64,000 bases of DNA from Luteimonas suaedae. Its GTDB lineage: Bacteria; Pseudomonadota; Gammaproteobacteria; Xanthomonadales; Xanthomonadaceae. The notes beneath the pieces are model-generated. The model did no database searches. It saw only the letters and a list, made by a program, of their open reading frames with translations, and had not been told where the DNA came from. The stretch's first letter is position 1; the number at the start of each line of letters is the position of its first letter. Of the stretch, positions 8,859 through 17,726 are shown in pieces. The stretch covers positions 682,001-746,000 of the forward strand of contig NZ_VSSP01000001.1 in assembly GCF_008312895.1 (NCBI RefSeq), read 5' to 3'. Position numbers and translations under genes: made by a program.

Positions 8859-9184
8859 ACGGGACCCGCGACCCGGCATCGCCCATGGCCTACGAGGAAT
8901 GGTGGCTGGCCACGCTCGGCCGCACCGTGATCTGGGCGCGCCTGCGCGTATGCGCCGGCGGCACCGCCGAGGTGTTCGACAGCGACGGCAACACCCTCGC
9001 CTACGACACCGAGGACAGCGCCCGCGCCGCCCTGCTCGATGCCGAGTTCGTCGGCTTCGATGGACTCGACGAGGACGACGCACTGGCACGCGGATTCTCG
9101 CTGGACGAACTGCCGCCGCCGCACGCGGATTCCGACGAGGCGCTGCGTGCACAGATGGTGCGCAAGCTCGGCGGCCACGCCTGA
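8855..9184 (+). CDS. hypothetical acidic protein
   Basis: A 109-residue protein overlapping the preceding membrane gene by four bases (ATGA). It has no signal or membrane helix. It is Asp/Glu-rich, with GTAEVFDSDGNTLAYDT in the first half and a run FDGLDEDDALARGFSLDEL in the second. I do not recognise the family. A second possible start is MAYEEWW, 11 codons in. It is followed after 3 bp by paiB, so the three genes from 8559 probably form one operon. Confidence 0.6.
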   Translation: MNGTRDPASPMAYEEWWLATLGRTVIWARLRVCAGGTAEVFDSDGNTLAYDTEDSARAALLDAEFVGFDGLDEDDALARGFSLDELPPPHADSDEALRAQMVRKLGGHA

Positions 9185-9187
9185 GGC

Positions 9188-9808
9188 ATGTACACGCCGC
9201 GCGCCTTCGCCGAAACCGACCTCACGCGGCTGGACTGGCTGGTTGCCGAGCATCCCTTCGTCACCCTGGTCACCAGCGATGCGCAGGGCGCGCCGTTCGC
9301 CTCGCAGCTGCCGGTGCTGTATCGGCGCAACGGCGACGACATCCTGATCGAGGGACATTGGGCCCGGCCCAACCCGCAGGCCGGCCATGGCGCGCACGCG
9401 CTGTTGATCGTGCACGGGCCGCATGCGTACGTATCCGCGGGCTGGTATCCGGACAAGGAGCCCGCGGCGCGGGTGCCGACCTGGAACTACGCGACCGCCC
9501 ATCTTTACGGCAACCTTGAGCGCTACGACGACGGCGATGCGCTGGCCGACTTGGTCCTGCGCCTCAGCGACCACCACGAGGCGCGGACCGGCGGCGACTG
9601 GCGCTTCGATCCGAAGGAACCGCGCTTTCGCAGCCAGCTGCGCGGCATCGTCGGTTTCCGCTTCATTCCCGAGCGGGTCGAACTGAAGTTCAAGCTCAGC
9701 CAGAATCATCCTGCGGAGAACCGCAACGCCGTCGCGGCGGCGCTCGAGGCGCGCGACGAGCACGGTGCGCAGCAGGTCGCCGCGCTGATGCGCGCCAACG
9801 CATCCTGA
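9188..9808 (+). CDS. paiB: FMN-binding negative transcriptional regulator, PaiB family
   Basis: The 206-residue protein begins MYTPRAFAETD as PaiB proteins do and carries the family C-terminal signature KFKLSQNHPAENR. Its split-barrel flavin-binding fold lies at about residues 10-150. In Bacillus PaiB represses sporulation and protease genes; in proteobacteria the role is mostly unknown and may be that of a flavin-dependent enzyme. It is the third gene behind the two small unknown genes, separated by 3 bp. Confidence 0.85.
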   Translation: MYTPRAFAETDLTRLDWLVAEHPFVTLVTSDAQGAPFASQLPVLYRRNGDDILIEGHWARPNPQAGHGAHALLIVHGPHAYVSAGWYPDKEPAARVPTWNYATAHLYGNLERYDDGDALADLVLRLSDHHEARTGGDWRFDPKEPRFRSQLRGIVGFRFIPERVELKFKLSQNHPAENRNAVAAALEARDEHGAQQVAALMRANAS

Positions 9809-9831
9809 CCCACCCCCTACGGAGCCGGCCC

Positions 9832-10617
9832 ATGGATCTCGACCTCAGCGGCAAGCACGCCCTCGTCTGCGGCGCCTCCGAAGGCATCGGCCGCGCCGCC
9901 GCGCACGAGCTCGCCCTGCTCGGCGCCGACGTCACCGTGCTGTCCAGGCGCGCCGAGGCGCTGCAGGCGGTAGCCGCCGCCCTGCCCCGCAAGGATGCCC
10001 AGCGCCACGACTGGATCGCGGCGGACGTGTCGCAGACGCAGGCGCTGCGGGAACGGGCCGAGGCGCTCGCCGTCGAACGGCCGGTACAGATCCTGATCAA
10101 CAACAGCGGCGGTCCGGCCGGCGGCCCGGCGCATGCCGCCGATGCCGAGGCCTACCTCGATGCCTTCCGCCGCCACCTGGTCGCCAACCAGACCCTGGTG
10201 CAGGCGCTGCTGCCGGGCATGCGCGCGGCGCGCTGGGGCCGCATCGTCAACGTGATCTCGACCTCGGTGCGCGAACCGATCCCCGGACTCGGCGTGTCCA
10301 ACACCGTGCGCGGCGCGGTGGCGAGCTGGGCCAAGACCCTGTCGCGCGAACTGGCGGACGAGGGCATCACCGTCAACAACGTGCTGCCCGGCTTCACCGA
10401 GACCGGCCGCATCGAGCAGATCGTGCGCGACCGCGCCGGCAAGGAGGGCCGCGACGAGGAAGCCGTGCGCGCGGCGATGCGCACCACTGTGCCCGCCGGG
10501 CGCTTCGCCCGCCCCGAGGAAACCGGCGGCGTGATCGCCTTCCTCTGCTCGCCCGCGGCCGCCTACGTCAACGGCGTCAGCCTGGCGGTCGACGGCGGGC
10601 GGATGCAGTCGATTTGA
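9832..10617 (+). CDS. SDR-fold protein with altered catalytic residues (FabG-like)
   Basis: A 261-residue Rossmann-fold protein of the short-chain dehydrogenase family. The dinucleotide loop appears as GASEGIG and the core as NNSGGPAG. The catalytic Ser is kept (VISTSV), but where active SDRs have YxxxK this protein reads SNTVR, so both the proton-donating Tyr and the Lys are missing. A known subgroup resembling beta-ketoacyl reductase shows such changes. GGAG precedes the start. It may bind a dinucleotide without classical SDR chemistry; annotation as active FabG would be unsafe. Confidence 0.85.
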   Translation: MDLDLSGKHALVCGASEGIGRAAAHELALLGADVTVLSRRAEALQAVAAALPRKDAQRHDWIAADVSQTQALRERAEALAVERPVQILINNSGGPAGGPAHAADAEAYLDAFRRHLVANQTLVQALLPGMRAARWGRIVNVISTSVREPIPGLGVSNTVRGAVASWAKTLSRELADEGITVNNVLPGFTETGRIEQIVRDRAGKEGRDEEAVRAAMRTTVPAGRFARPEETGGVIAFLCSPAAAYVNGVSLAVDGGRMQSI

Positions 10618-10620
10618 AGG

Positions 10621-10783
10621 GCCGGGAATAGGGAATCGGGAATGGGGAATCGAAAAGGCAACAGCTCGCAGCGAATGTGGCGGAATGACTTGCGCCATCG
10701 GGCATTGAAAAGCATTACGAGCACCTGCCAGAGCACTCGCCGTCCCGGCTTTCCATTCCCGATTCCCCATTCCCCATTCCCGG
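10621..10783. repeat. intergenic inverted repeat, GGGAATCGGGAATGGGGAAT family, copy 1
   Basis: Left arm 10621-10651 and right arm 10752-10783 are near-perfect complements built from GGGAAT(C/G) units. The roughly 100-bp centre is unrelated to other copies. The right arm ends 6 bp before nei. Sister copy at 57343-57446. Confidence 0.85.
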
Positions 10784-10789
10784 CTCTCC

Positions 10790-11602
10790 ATGCCTGAAGG
10801 CCCTGAAATCCGCCGCACCGCCGACCGCCTCGCCGAGGCGGTGGCGGGACGCGCGCTGGCCTCGGCCTGGTTCGTGTTTCCGGCGCTCAAGCGGCACGAG
10901 CGCACGCTGCGCGGCCGCACGATCGAGGCGATCAGCGCGCGCGGCAAGGCGCTGCTGGTCCGTTTCGACCATGGCTGGACGCTGTACTCGCACAACCAGC
11001 TGTACGGCGTGTGGCGCGTGGTCGCGGCCGGGGAGCGCCCGGACACCGCTCGCTCGCTGCGGGTGGCGCTGGAGACGGCGGAACGCGCGATCCTGCTGTA
11101 CTCGGCATCCGACGTGGCGATGTGGCGGACCGATGCGCTCACAGAGCATCCGTTCCTGACCCGGCTCGGCCCGGACGTGCTCGACCCGAAGCTCGATGCA
11201 GACGCGGTGGAAAGCCGCCTGCAGGACCGGCGCTTCGCCGGCCGCCGGCTGGCGGCGCTGCTGCTCGATCAGCGGTTCCTGGCCGGCATGGGCAATTATT
11301 TGCGCTCGGAAGTGCTGTTCGAGGCCGGTATCGATGCCGCGCGCAGGCCGGCCGACCTCGATGTCGGCGAACGGCGACGACTGGCGCGTGCACTGCTGGC
11401 GGTGCCGGCGCGCAGCTACCGCGCACGCGGCATCGAAGCGGCCGCGGGCATGCGCGCCGACTACCTGACCGATACGCCCGATGCGTTCCGCTTCCACGTG
11501 TTCGACCGTGAAGGGCTTCCGTGCGAGCACTGCGGCACGCCCATCCGCCGCAGTGAGTCCGGCGGGCGGCGGCTGTACTTCTGCCCGCGTTGCCAGCGGT
11601 AG
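10790..11602 (+). CDS. nei: endonuclease VIII (formamidopyrimidine-DNA glycosylase family)
   Basis: A bifunctional DNA glycosylase/AP lyase that removes oxidised pyrimidines. The catalytic N-terminal Pro2-Glu3 (MPEGPE) and the conserved Lys in SARGKALLVRF are present. The helix-two-turn-helix (LDQRFLAGMGNYLRSE) and the C-terminal zinc finger CxxC...CxxC (CEHCG, CPRCQ) are intact. With 270 residues it has family length and the Nei rather than MutM type of start. The ATG is preceded by repeat sequence with no ribosome-binding site, and the stop codon lies inside the next repeat arm. Confidence 0.93.
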   Translation: MPEGPEIRRTADRLAEAVAGRALASAWFVFPALKRHERTLRGRTIEAISARGKALLVRFDHGWTLYSHNQLYGVWRVVAAGERPDTARSLRVALETAERAILLYSASDVAMWRTDALTEHPFLTRLGPDVLDPKLDADAVESRLQDRRFAGRRLAALLLDQRFLAGMGNYLRSEVLFEAGIDAARRPADLDVGERRRLARALLAVPARSYRARGIEAAAGMRADYLTDTPDAFRFHVFDREGLPCEHCGTPIRRSESGGRRLYFCPRCQR

Positions 11603-11739
11603 GAGCGCGCCATGCGCGCGATGCCGCGGGCGTTTGGCCGCCCGCAAATTCAGGTGACCGGCGCACCTGCCGGCCCGGAATCGCGGCATCCGCCGGATCC
11701 TGCGGTGCCCACGGCATCGCGCGCATGGCGCGCTCCTAC
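11599..11739. repeat. perfect 28-bp inverted repeat, GTAGGAGCGCGCC family
   Basis: Arms 11599-11626 and 11712-11739 are exact complements over 28 bp (GTAGGAGCGCGCCATGCG...). The TAG of the left arm is the stop codon of nei. The 85-bp centre is not shared with other copies. Related arms occur at 14951 and 37801. Confidence 0.9.
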
Positions 11740-11826
11740 GAAGGTAGGCGTCCGGTCTGAATCATCGGGCCGAGCCGTGCGCCGTGCCGGCGCGCGGTCG
11801 GGCCGAGATCCGGGTCTCGGCCACGG

Positions 11827-11832
11827 TAAGAT
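11827..11832 (+). promoter_or_regulatory. putative -10 element at the head of the kynurenine cluster
   Basis: TAAGAT, 6 nt, then the ATG of the aldehyde dehydrogenase gene. There is no Shine-Dalgarno sequence, so the message may be leaderless. Confidence 0.5.
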
Positions 11833-11838
11833 GGCGCG

Positions 11839-13269
11839 ATGCGGCAGTTCGGACACTTCATCGATGGTCAGATGCACGGGACCGGCGGCGATCGCTGGCT
11901 GCCGGTGCACGATCCCGCGCTCGGCCGGGTCTATGCCGAAGTCGCCGACGGCGACGCCGCCGACGTCGATGCCGCCGTCACTGCCGCCGCCGGAGCGTTC
12001 CCCGACTGGGCGGCGCAGCCCAACGACCGGCGTGCGCGCTGGCTGGAACGCCTGGCCGACGCGCTCGAGGCCCGCACCGACGACTTCGCCCATGCCGAGG
12101 CGCGCGATGGCGGCAAGCCGTTCGCGCTCGCACGCGATGTCGAGATTCCGCGCGCGGTCGCCAACCTGCGCTTCTTCGCCCACGCCGCCACCCAGTTCTC
12201 CAGCGAATCGCACCATGGCCAGGCCGGGCTCAACTACACCCTGCGCACGCCGCTGGGCGTGGTCGGCACGATTTCGCCCTGGAACCTGCCGCTGTACCTG
12301 TTCACCTGGAAGATCGCGCCGGCGCTGGCCGCCGGCAACACCGTGGTGGCCAAACCATCCGAAGTCACCCCGGCGACCGCCACGCTGCTGGGCGAATTGG
12401 CGGCCGAGATCGGCTTTCCCGCCGGCGCGCTCAACATCGTGCACGGCCGCGGGGCGGAGGTCGGTGAGGCCATCGTCGCCCATCCTGGCATCCGCGCGAT
12501 CTCGTTCACCGGCAGCACCGCGGTCGGCCGCCGCATCGCCGGCATTGCCGGGCCGCTGCTGAAGAAACTCTCGCTCGAGCTTGGCGGCAAGAATCCGACC
12601 CTGGTGTTCGCCGACAGCGACTGGCAGGCGCACCTGGACACGCTGGTCCGCTCGGCGTTCCAGAACTCCGGACAGATCTGCCTGTGCGGCTCGCGGATAT
12701 TGGTCGAGCGGCGCATCTACAACGCCTTCCGCGAAGCCTTCGTCGAGGCGGCGCTGGCGCTGCGCATCGGCGATCCGATGGATTCGGATGCGCGGCTCGG
12801 CCCGCTGGTGTCGCAGGCGCACTTCGACAAGGTGCTGGCGGCGATCGCGCGCGCGCGCGACGAAGGCGCCACCGTGCTGTGCGGCGGCGAGGCGCTGCAG
12901 CGGCCCGGATGGTTCGTGGCGCCCACCGTACTCGAGGGCCTCGGACCCGACTGCGCCACCAATCGCGAGGAGATCTTCGGCCCGGTCGCCACCCTGCAGC
13001 CGTTCGACGACGACGCCCAGGCATTGGCGCTGGCGAACGCCGGCGACTACGGCCTGGCGGCCTCGCTCTGGACCCGCGATCTCGACCGCGCACACCGCCT
13101 CGCCGCCGCGCTGCGCGCCGGCATCGTCTGGATCAACACCTGGCTGATGCGCGACCTGCGCACGCCGTTCGGTGGCATGGGCCAGTCCGGCATGGGCCGC
13201 GAAGGCGGCCTGGAAGCGATGCGCTTCTTCACCGAGCCGAAGAACGTCGGCATTCAACTTTCCTCATGA
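11839..13269 (+). CDS. aldehyde dehydrogenase, probable 2-aminomuconate-6-semialdehyde dehydrogenase
   Basis: NAD-dependent aldehyde dehydrogenase of 476 residues with all hallmarks: the WNLP loop (GTISPWNLPLYLF), FTGST, the general base Glu in LELGGKNP and the nucleophile Cys in SGQICLCGSR. The family alone would leave the substrate open, but it stands with 3-hydroxyanthranilate dioxygenase, ACMS decarboxylase and a RidA-type deaminase. It therefore most likely oxidises 2-aminomuconate semialdehyde to 2-aminomuconate (AmnC/NbaE role). It appears to lead the cluster, with a -10-like box 6 nt before the start codon. Confidence 0.88.
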   Translation: MRQFGHFIDGQMHGTGGDRWLPVHDPALGRVYAEVADGDAADVDAAVTAAAGAFPDWAAQPNDRRARWLERLADALEARTDDFAHAEARDGGKPFALARDVEIPRAVANLRFFAHAATQFSSESHHGQAGLNYTLRTPLGVVGTISPWNLPLYLFTWKIAPALAAGNTVVAKPSEVTPATATLLGELAAEIGFPAGALNIVHGRGAEVGEAIVAHPGIRAISFTGSTAVGRRIAGIAGPLLKKLSLELGGKNPTLVFADSDWQAHLDTLVRSAFQNSGQICLCGSRILVERRIYNAFREAFVEAALALRIGDPMDSDARLGPLVSQAHFDKVLAAIARARDEGATVLCGGEALQRPGWFVAPTVLEGLGPDCATNREEIFGPVATLQPFDDDAQALALANAGDYGLAASLWTRDLDRAHRLAAALRAGIVWINTWLMRDLRTPFGGMGQSGMGREGGLEAMRFFTEPKNVGIQLSS

Positions 13270-13282
13270 CCCACCTGAACCG

Positions 13283-13948
<666 letters not shown>

Positions 13949-13954
13949 GAATCG

Positions 13955-14386
13955 ATGAGCGATATCGTCCGCACCGACACCGCGCCGCCGCCGGTCGGCA
14001 CCTATCCGCACGCGCGCCGGGTCGGCGGGCTGCTGTTCCTGTCGGGCATCGGCCCGCGCGACCCGGCCACCAACGCGATCCCCGGCAACGAGGTCGACGC
14101 CGACGGCCGCCTGCGTGGCTACGACATCGCCGCCCAGACCCGCGCCGTGTTCGCCAACGTCCGCGCGGTGCTCGAGGCCAGCGGCGCGCGCTGGCAGGAC
14201 CTGGTGGACGTGACCGTCTACCTCACCGACATGGCGCGTGACTTCGCCGCCTACAACGCGGTCTGGGCCGAGTACTTTCCCGATGCCGGCACCGCGCCCT
14301 GCCGCACCACGCTCGGCATCGACGCCCTGCCCACGCCGATCGCGATAGAGTTGAAATGCGTCGCGGCGCTGCCCGGCCGCTCCTGA
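13955..14386 (+). CDS. RidA-family protein, probable 2-aminomuconate deaminase
   Basis: A 143-residue YjgF/YER057c/UK114-fold protein. The N-terminal [19 protein letters not shown] and the C-terminal [18 protein letters not shown] with the conserved Arg are typical. Known 2-aminomuconate deaminases of Pseudomonas belong to this family and have this length. Its place between the aldehyde dehydrogenase/carbonic anhydrase pair and 3-hydroxyanthranilate dioxygenase makes that role likely. A general enamine/imine deaminase is the alternative. Confidence 0.85.
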   Translation: MSDIVRTDTAPPPVGTYPHARRVGGLLFLSGIGPRDPATNAIPGNEVDADGRLRGYDIAAQTRAVFANVRAVLEASGARWQDLVDVTVYLTDMARDFAAYNAVWAEYFPDAGTAPCRTTLGIDALPTPIAIELKCVAALPGRS

Positions 14387-14405
14387 CGCCCGAAGGAGAG
14401 TGCGC

Positions 14406-14936
14406 ATGCTGCCCGAACCGCTGAACTTCCAGGCCTGGATCGAAGAGAACCGCCATCTGCTGAAGCCGCCGGTCGGCAACAAATGCATCTACGACGGCGA
14501 CTTCATCGTGATGGTGGTCGGCGGCCCCAACCAGCGCACCGATTACCACTGGGACGAGGGCCCGGAATGGTTCTACCAGCTCGAGGGCGAGATGACCCTG
14601 CGCGTGCAGGACGAAGGCCGCCCGCGCGACATCCCGATCCGTGCCGGCGAGACCTTCCTGCTGCCGCCGCGGATCCCGCATTCGCCGCAGCGCGGCCCGG
14701 ACTCGATCGGGCTGGTGATCGAGCGCAAGCGCCTGCCGCACGAGAAGGACGGGCTGCTGTGGTACTGCGAGCGCTGCAACCACAAGCTGTACGAGGAATA
14801 TTTCCAGCTCGGGGACATCGAAAAGGACTTCCCGCCGGTGTTCGAGCGCTTCTACGCGTCGAAAGAACGCCGGACCTGCGACAGCTGCGGGCACCTGAAT
14901 CCGGCGCCGGGGAAGTACGAAGAGCGAGCGCGATAA
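14406..14936 (+). CDS. nbaC: 3-hydroxyanthranilate 3,4-dioxygenase
   Basis: Fe(II) cupin dioxygenase that opens the ring of 3-hydroxyanthranilate to give 2-amino-3-carboxymuconate semialdehyde (ACMS). The iron ligands are H48 and E54 ([12 protein letters not shown]) and H92 (RIPHSPQR). The C-terminal second metal site of bacterial enzymes is also present (WYCERC and CDSCGH). I place the start at the ATG at 14406, 7 nt after GGAG, rather than the in-frame GTG at 14400. It has 176 residues, the usual bacterial length. Confidence 0.95.
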   Translation: MLPEPLNFQAWIEENRHLLKPPVGNKCIYDGDFIVMVVGGPNQRTDYHWDEGPEWFYQLEGEMTLRVQDEGRPRDIPIRAGETFLLPPRIPHSPQRGPDSIGLVIERKRLPHEKDGLLWYCERCNHKLYEEYFQLGDIEKDFPPVFERFYASKERRTCDSCGHLNPAPGKYEERAR

Positions 14937-14950
14937 TCCGCCCGATCTGT

Positions 14951-15146
14951 TAGGAGCGCACCGCGCCAGACAGCCATTTCTGTTGCTAGGAGATTCGGTC
15001 CGTCGCCATGGGCGGTGCGAACAGGCAGCCAGGGCACCATGCTGGAACAGGTCCTTACAATAGCCTGAGGCGCGGGCGATTCATTGGCACCAGCCGTGGC
15101 GACTGCCCATTCCTCACCGCAACGGAACTGGCTGCCTGGCGCGGTA
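14951..15146. repeat. intergenic inverted repeat, GTAGGAGCGC...GCGCCAGGCAG family
   Basis: Left arm 14951 to about 15018 (TAGGAGCGCACCGCGCCAGACAG...) is imperfectly complementary to about 15088-15146 (...GGCTGCCTGGCGCGGTA). The right arm runs into the -10-like TAGAAT of the next gene. Same family as 37801-38016. Confidence 0.75.
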
Positions 15147-15150
15147 GAAT
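15145..15150 (+). promoter_or_regulatory. putative -10 element formed at the edge of a repeat arm, upstream of ACMSD
   Basis: TAGAAT, 6 nt, then the GTG start codon. There is no Shine-Dalgarno sequence. The TA of the hexamer is the last part of the repeat arm, so the repeat may have supplied the promoter. Confidence 0.45.
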
Positions 15151-15156
15151 GCCGTC

Positions 15157-16167
15157 GTGCTGAAGATCGACATCCACGCCCATTACCTGCCGCGCAGCTG
15201 GCCCGACCTGGCCGCCAAGTACGACGACGCGCGCTTTCCGGTCATCCACCACACCGCCGACGGCCGCCATCGCATCTACAAGGACGGACGCTTCTTCCGC
15301 GAGATCTGGTCCAAGACCTGGGACGCACAGGAGCGGATCGACGATTACGCCCGCTTCGGGGTGCAGGTGCAGGTGATCAGCACCGTGCCGGTGATGTTCA
15401 GCTACTGGGCGAAACCGCACCAGGCGCTGGAACTGCACCAGGCGCTCAACGACGACATGGCGGCGACCGTGGCGGCGCATCCGCGGCATTACGCCGGCAT
15501 CGGCACGGTGCCGCTGCAGTCGCCGCGTCTGGCGATCCAGGAACTCGAGCGCTGCATGGACCAGCTGGGCCTGCAGGGCGTGCAGATCGGCTCGCATATC
15601 GGCGCATGGAATCTGGACGCGCCGGAACTGTTCCCGTTCTTCGAGGCCGCCGCCGATCTCGGCGCCGCGATCCTGGTGCACCCCTGGGACATGATGGGGA
15701 CCGACAGCATGCCCAAGTATTGGCTGCCGTGGCTGGTCGGGATGCCGGCCGAGCAGTCACGCGCGGCCTGCTGCCTGGTCTTCGGCGGTGTACTCGAGCG
15801 GCTGCCGAAGCTGAAGGTGTGCATGGCGCATGGCGGCGGCAGTTTCCCGTACACCATCGGCCGCATCGAGCACGGCTACAACATGCGCCCGGATCTGGTG
15901 GCCACCGACAACCCGAACAATCCGCGCGGCTACCTGCAGCGGCTGTACTTCGACTCCTGGGTCGCCGATCCGCGCGCGCTGCGCTACCTGCTCGACACAT
16001 GCGGCGTCGAGCGGGTGATGCTCGGCACCGACTATCCGTTCCCGCTCGGCGAGCAGACCCCGGGCGCCGGCATCGCCGAGCTGGATCTGGCGGAGATCGA
16101 ACAGGCGCGGCTCTATCACGGCACGGCGCTGGAATGGCTGGACCTGCCGATGGCTCGTTTCAGATGA
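15157..16167 (+). CDS. nbaD: 2-amino-3-carboxymuconate-6-semialdehyde decarboxylase (ACMSD)
   Basis: Zinc amidohydrolase-fold decarboxylase that turns ACMS into 2-aminomuconate semialdehyde plus CO2, diverting the pathway from quinolinate and NAD towards catabolism. Metal ligands are H7 and H9 (DIHAH), the His of LVHPWDM and the Asp of GTDYPF. With 336 residues it has family length. It uses a GTG start. It is separated from nbaC by a repeat of about 200 bp and probably has its own promoter. Confidence 0.94.
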   Translation: MLKIDIHAHYLPRSWPDLAAKYDDARFPVIHHTADGRHRIYKDGRFFREIWSKTWDAQERIDDYARFGVQVQVISTVPVMFSYWAKPHQALELHQALNDDMAATVAAHPRHYAGIGTVPLQSPRLAIQELERCMDQLGLQGVQIGSHIGAWNLDAPELFPFFEAAADLGAAILVHPWDMMGTDSMPKYWLPWLVGMPAEQSRAACCLVFGGVLERLPKLKVCMAHGGGSFPYTIGRIEHGYNMRPDLVATDNPNNPRGYLQRLYFDSWVADPRALRYLLDTCGVERVMLGTDYPFPLGEQTPGAGIAELDLAEIEQARLYHGTALEWLDLPMARFR

Positions 16168-16171
16168 TTGG

Positions 16172-16306
16172 CCACGGATTTGCGCGGAGCAACACGTATA
16201 AGGGCCAAGGGTGGCAGACGCGGACCGGTGGAATCCGTGACAACCGGGCAAGCAGCAGCAGGCACACGCGACGGCGCTGTCCGCGTTCATCCGCGCAAAT
16301 CCGCGG
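16172..16306. repeat. intergenic inverted repeat, CGCGGATGAACGCGGAT family, copy 1
   Basis: Arms CCACGGATTTGCGCGGA (16172-16188) and its complement (16290-16306) flank a unique centre. Further copies at 17604, 26068 and 34843. Confidence 0.8.
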
Positions 16307-16322
16307 CAAATAGTAGGCAGGC

Positions 16323-17594
16323 ATGACCGATCTCTTTTCCGAAGACTACGCGCGACGGCAGGACGCCGGCGACCCGCTGGCCGGAATGCGGAACGAGTTC
16401 CTGATCCCGAAGCACGACGGCGAGGACCAGGCCTACTTCTGCGGCAACTCGTTGGGGCTGCAGCCGAAAGGCGCGCGGGCCCATGTCGAGGAGGTGCTCG
16501 ACAAGTGGGCGATGGAGGCGGTGGAGGGACACTTCACCGGCCAGGCGCAATGGATGCCCTACCATGAACTGGTGCGCGAGCCGCTGGCCGACGTGGTCGG
16601 CGCGCAGCCGGCGGAGGTGGTGGCGATGAACTCGCTCACCGCCAACCTGCACCTGATGCTGGTCAGCTTCTATCGCCCGACCCGCGCGCGGCCGGCGATC
16701 CTGATGGAGGCCGGCGCATTTCCCTCCGACCGCTATGCGCTGGAGTCGCAGGTCCGCTTCCACGGTTTCGACCCGGCGACCGACCTGATCGAGCTGCAGG
16801 CGGACGAGGCCGACGGTACGATCTCGATGCAGGCGATCGAACGCGCAATTGCCGAGCACGGCCCGCGCCTGGCGCTGGTGCTGTGGCCGGGCGTGCAGTA
16901 CCGCAGCGGCCAGGCCTTCGACCTGGCGGAAATCGCCCGCCTCGCGCACGCAGCCGGCGCCGTGGTCGGCTTCGACCTGGCCCATGCGGTCGGCAACCTG
17001 CCGCTGCGGCTGCACGACAGCGGCGCCGATTTCGCGGTCTGGTGCCACTACAAGTACATGAACGCCGGCCCCGGCGCGGTCGCCGGCTGCTTCGTGCACG
17101 CGCGCCACGCGCGCACCGACCGGCCGCGCTTCGCCGGCTGGTGGGGGCACGAGCGCGAAAGCCGTTTCCGCATGGGGCCCGAGTTCGTGCCCACGCCCGG
17201 CGCCGACGGCTGGCAGCTGAGCAATCCGCCGATCCTGGGACTGGCGCCGCTGCGCGCCTCGCTGGAACTGTTCACGCGCGCCGGCATGGACGCGTTGCGC
17301 ACGCGCTCCGAGCGCCTCACCGGGTATCTGGAGGCGCTGATCCGCGAATCGCTGTTCGACACGCTGCAGATCGTCACCCCGGATGCGCCACAGCGGCGCG
17401 GCTGTCAGCTGTCGCTACGCGTGGCCGGCGGGCGCGAACGCGGCCGGGCCCTGTTCGAATTCCTGGCGTCGCGCGGCGTGCTCGGCGACTGGCGCGAACC
17501 GGACGTGATCCGCATCTCGCCTGCCCCGCTGTACAACACCCACGCCGACGTGTTGCGCTTCGCGCGCGCGGTGGAGGCATGGCGTGGCGGGTAA
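16323..17594 (+). CDS. kynU: kynureninase
   Basis: PLP enzyme cleaving 3-hydroxykynurenine (or kynurenine) to 3-hydroxyanthranilate (or anthranilate) and alanine. The PLP-binding Lys is in WCHYKYMNAGPG. Other family features are YFCGNSLGLQPK near the N-terminus, the AFPSDRYALESQ segment, and GFDLAHAVGNLPL holding the PLP-nitrogen Asp. At 423 residues it is full length. The alanine released feeds general metabolism. It is flanked on both sides by ATCCGCG-type repeats. Confidence 0.96.
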   Translation: MTDLFSEDYARRQDAGDPLAGMRNEFLIPKHDGEDQAYFCGNSLGLQPKGARAHVEEVLDKWAMEAVEGHFTGQAQWMPYHELVREPLADVVGAQPAEVVAMNSLTANLHLMLVSFYRPTRARPAILMEAGAFPSDRYALESQVRFHGFDPATDLIELQADEADGTISMQAIERAIAEHGPRLALVLWPGVQYRSGQAFDLAEIARLAHAAGAVVGFDLAHAVGNLPLRLHDSGADFAVWCHYKYMNAGPGAVAGCFVHARHARTDRPRFAGWWGHERESRFRMGPEFVPTPGADGWQLSNPPILGLAPLRASLELFTRAGMDALRTRSERLTGYLEALIRESLFDTLQIVTPDAPQRRGCQLSLRVAGGRERGRALFEFLASRGVLGDWREPDVIRISPAPLYNTHADVLRFARAVEAWRGG

Positions 17595-17603
17595 CCGCAT
17601 TTT

Positions 17604-17703
17604 CAGCCGCGGATCGACGCGGATGAACGCGGATAAGGTGCAAAGTGGTCCGTGCCTGCTCGATTCATTTTCATCCGCGTTCATCCGCGCTAATCCGTGG
17701 CTG
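17604..17703. repeat. intergenic inverted repeat, CGCGGATGAACGCGGAT family, copy 2
   Basis: Arms 17604-17634 (CAGCCGCGGATCGACGCGGA...) and 17673-17703 are near-perfect complements over about 31 bp with a 38-bp loop. It lies between kynU and kmo. Confidence 0.88.
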
Positions 17704-17726
17704 GAAGCTTTCGCAATGGAGGCACG

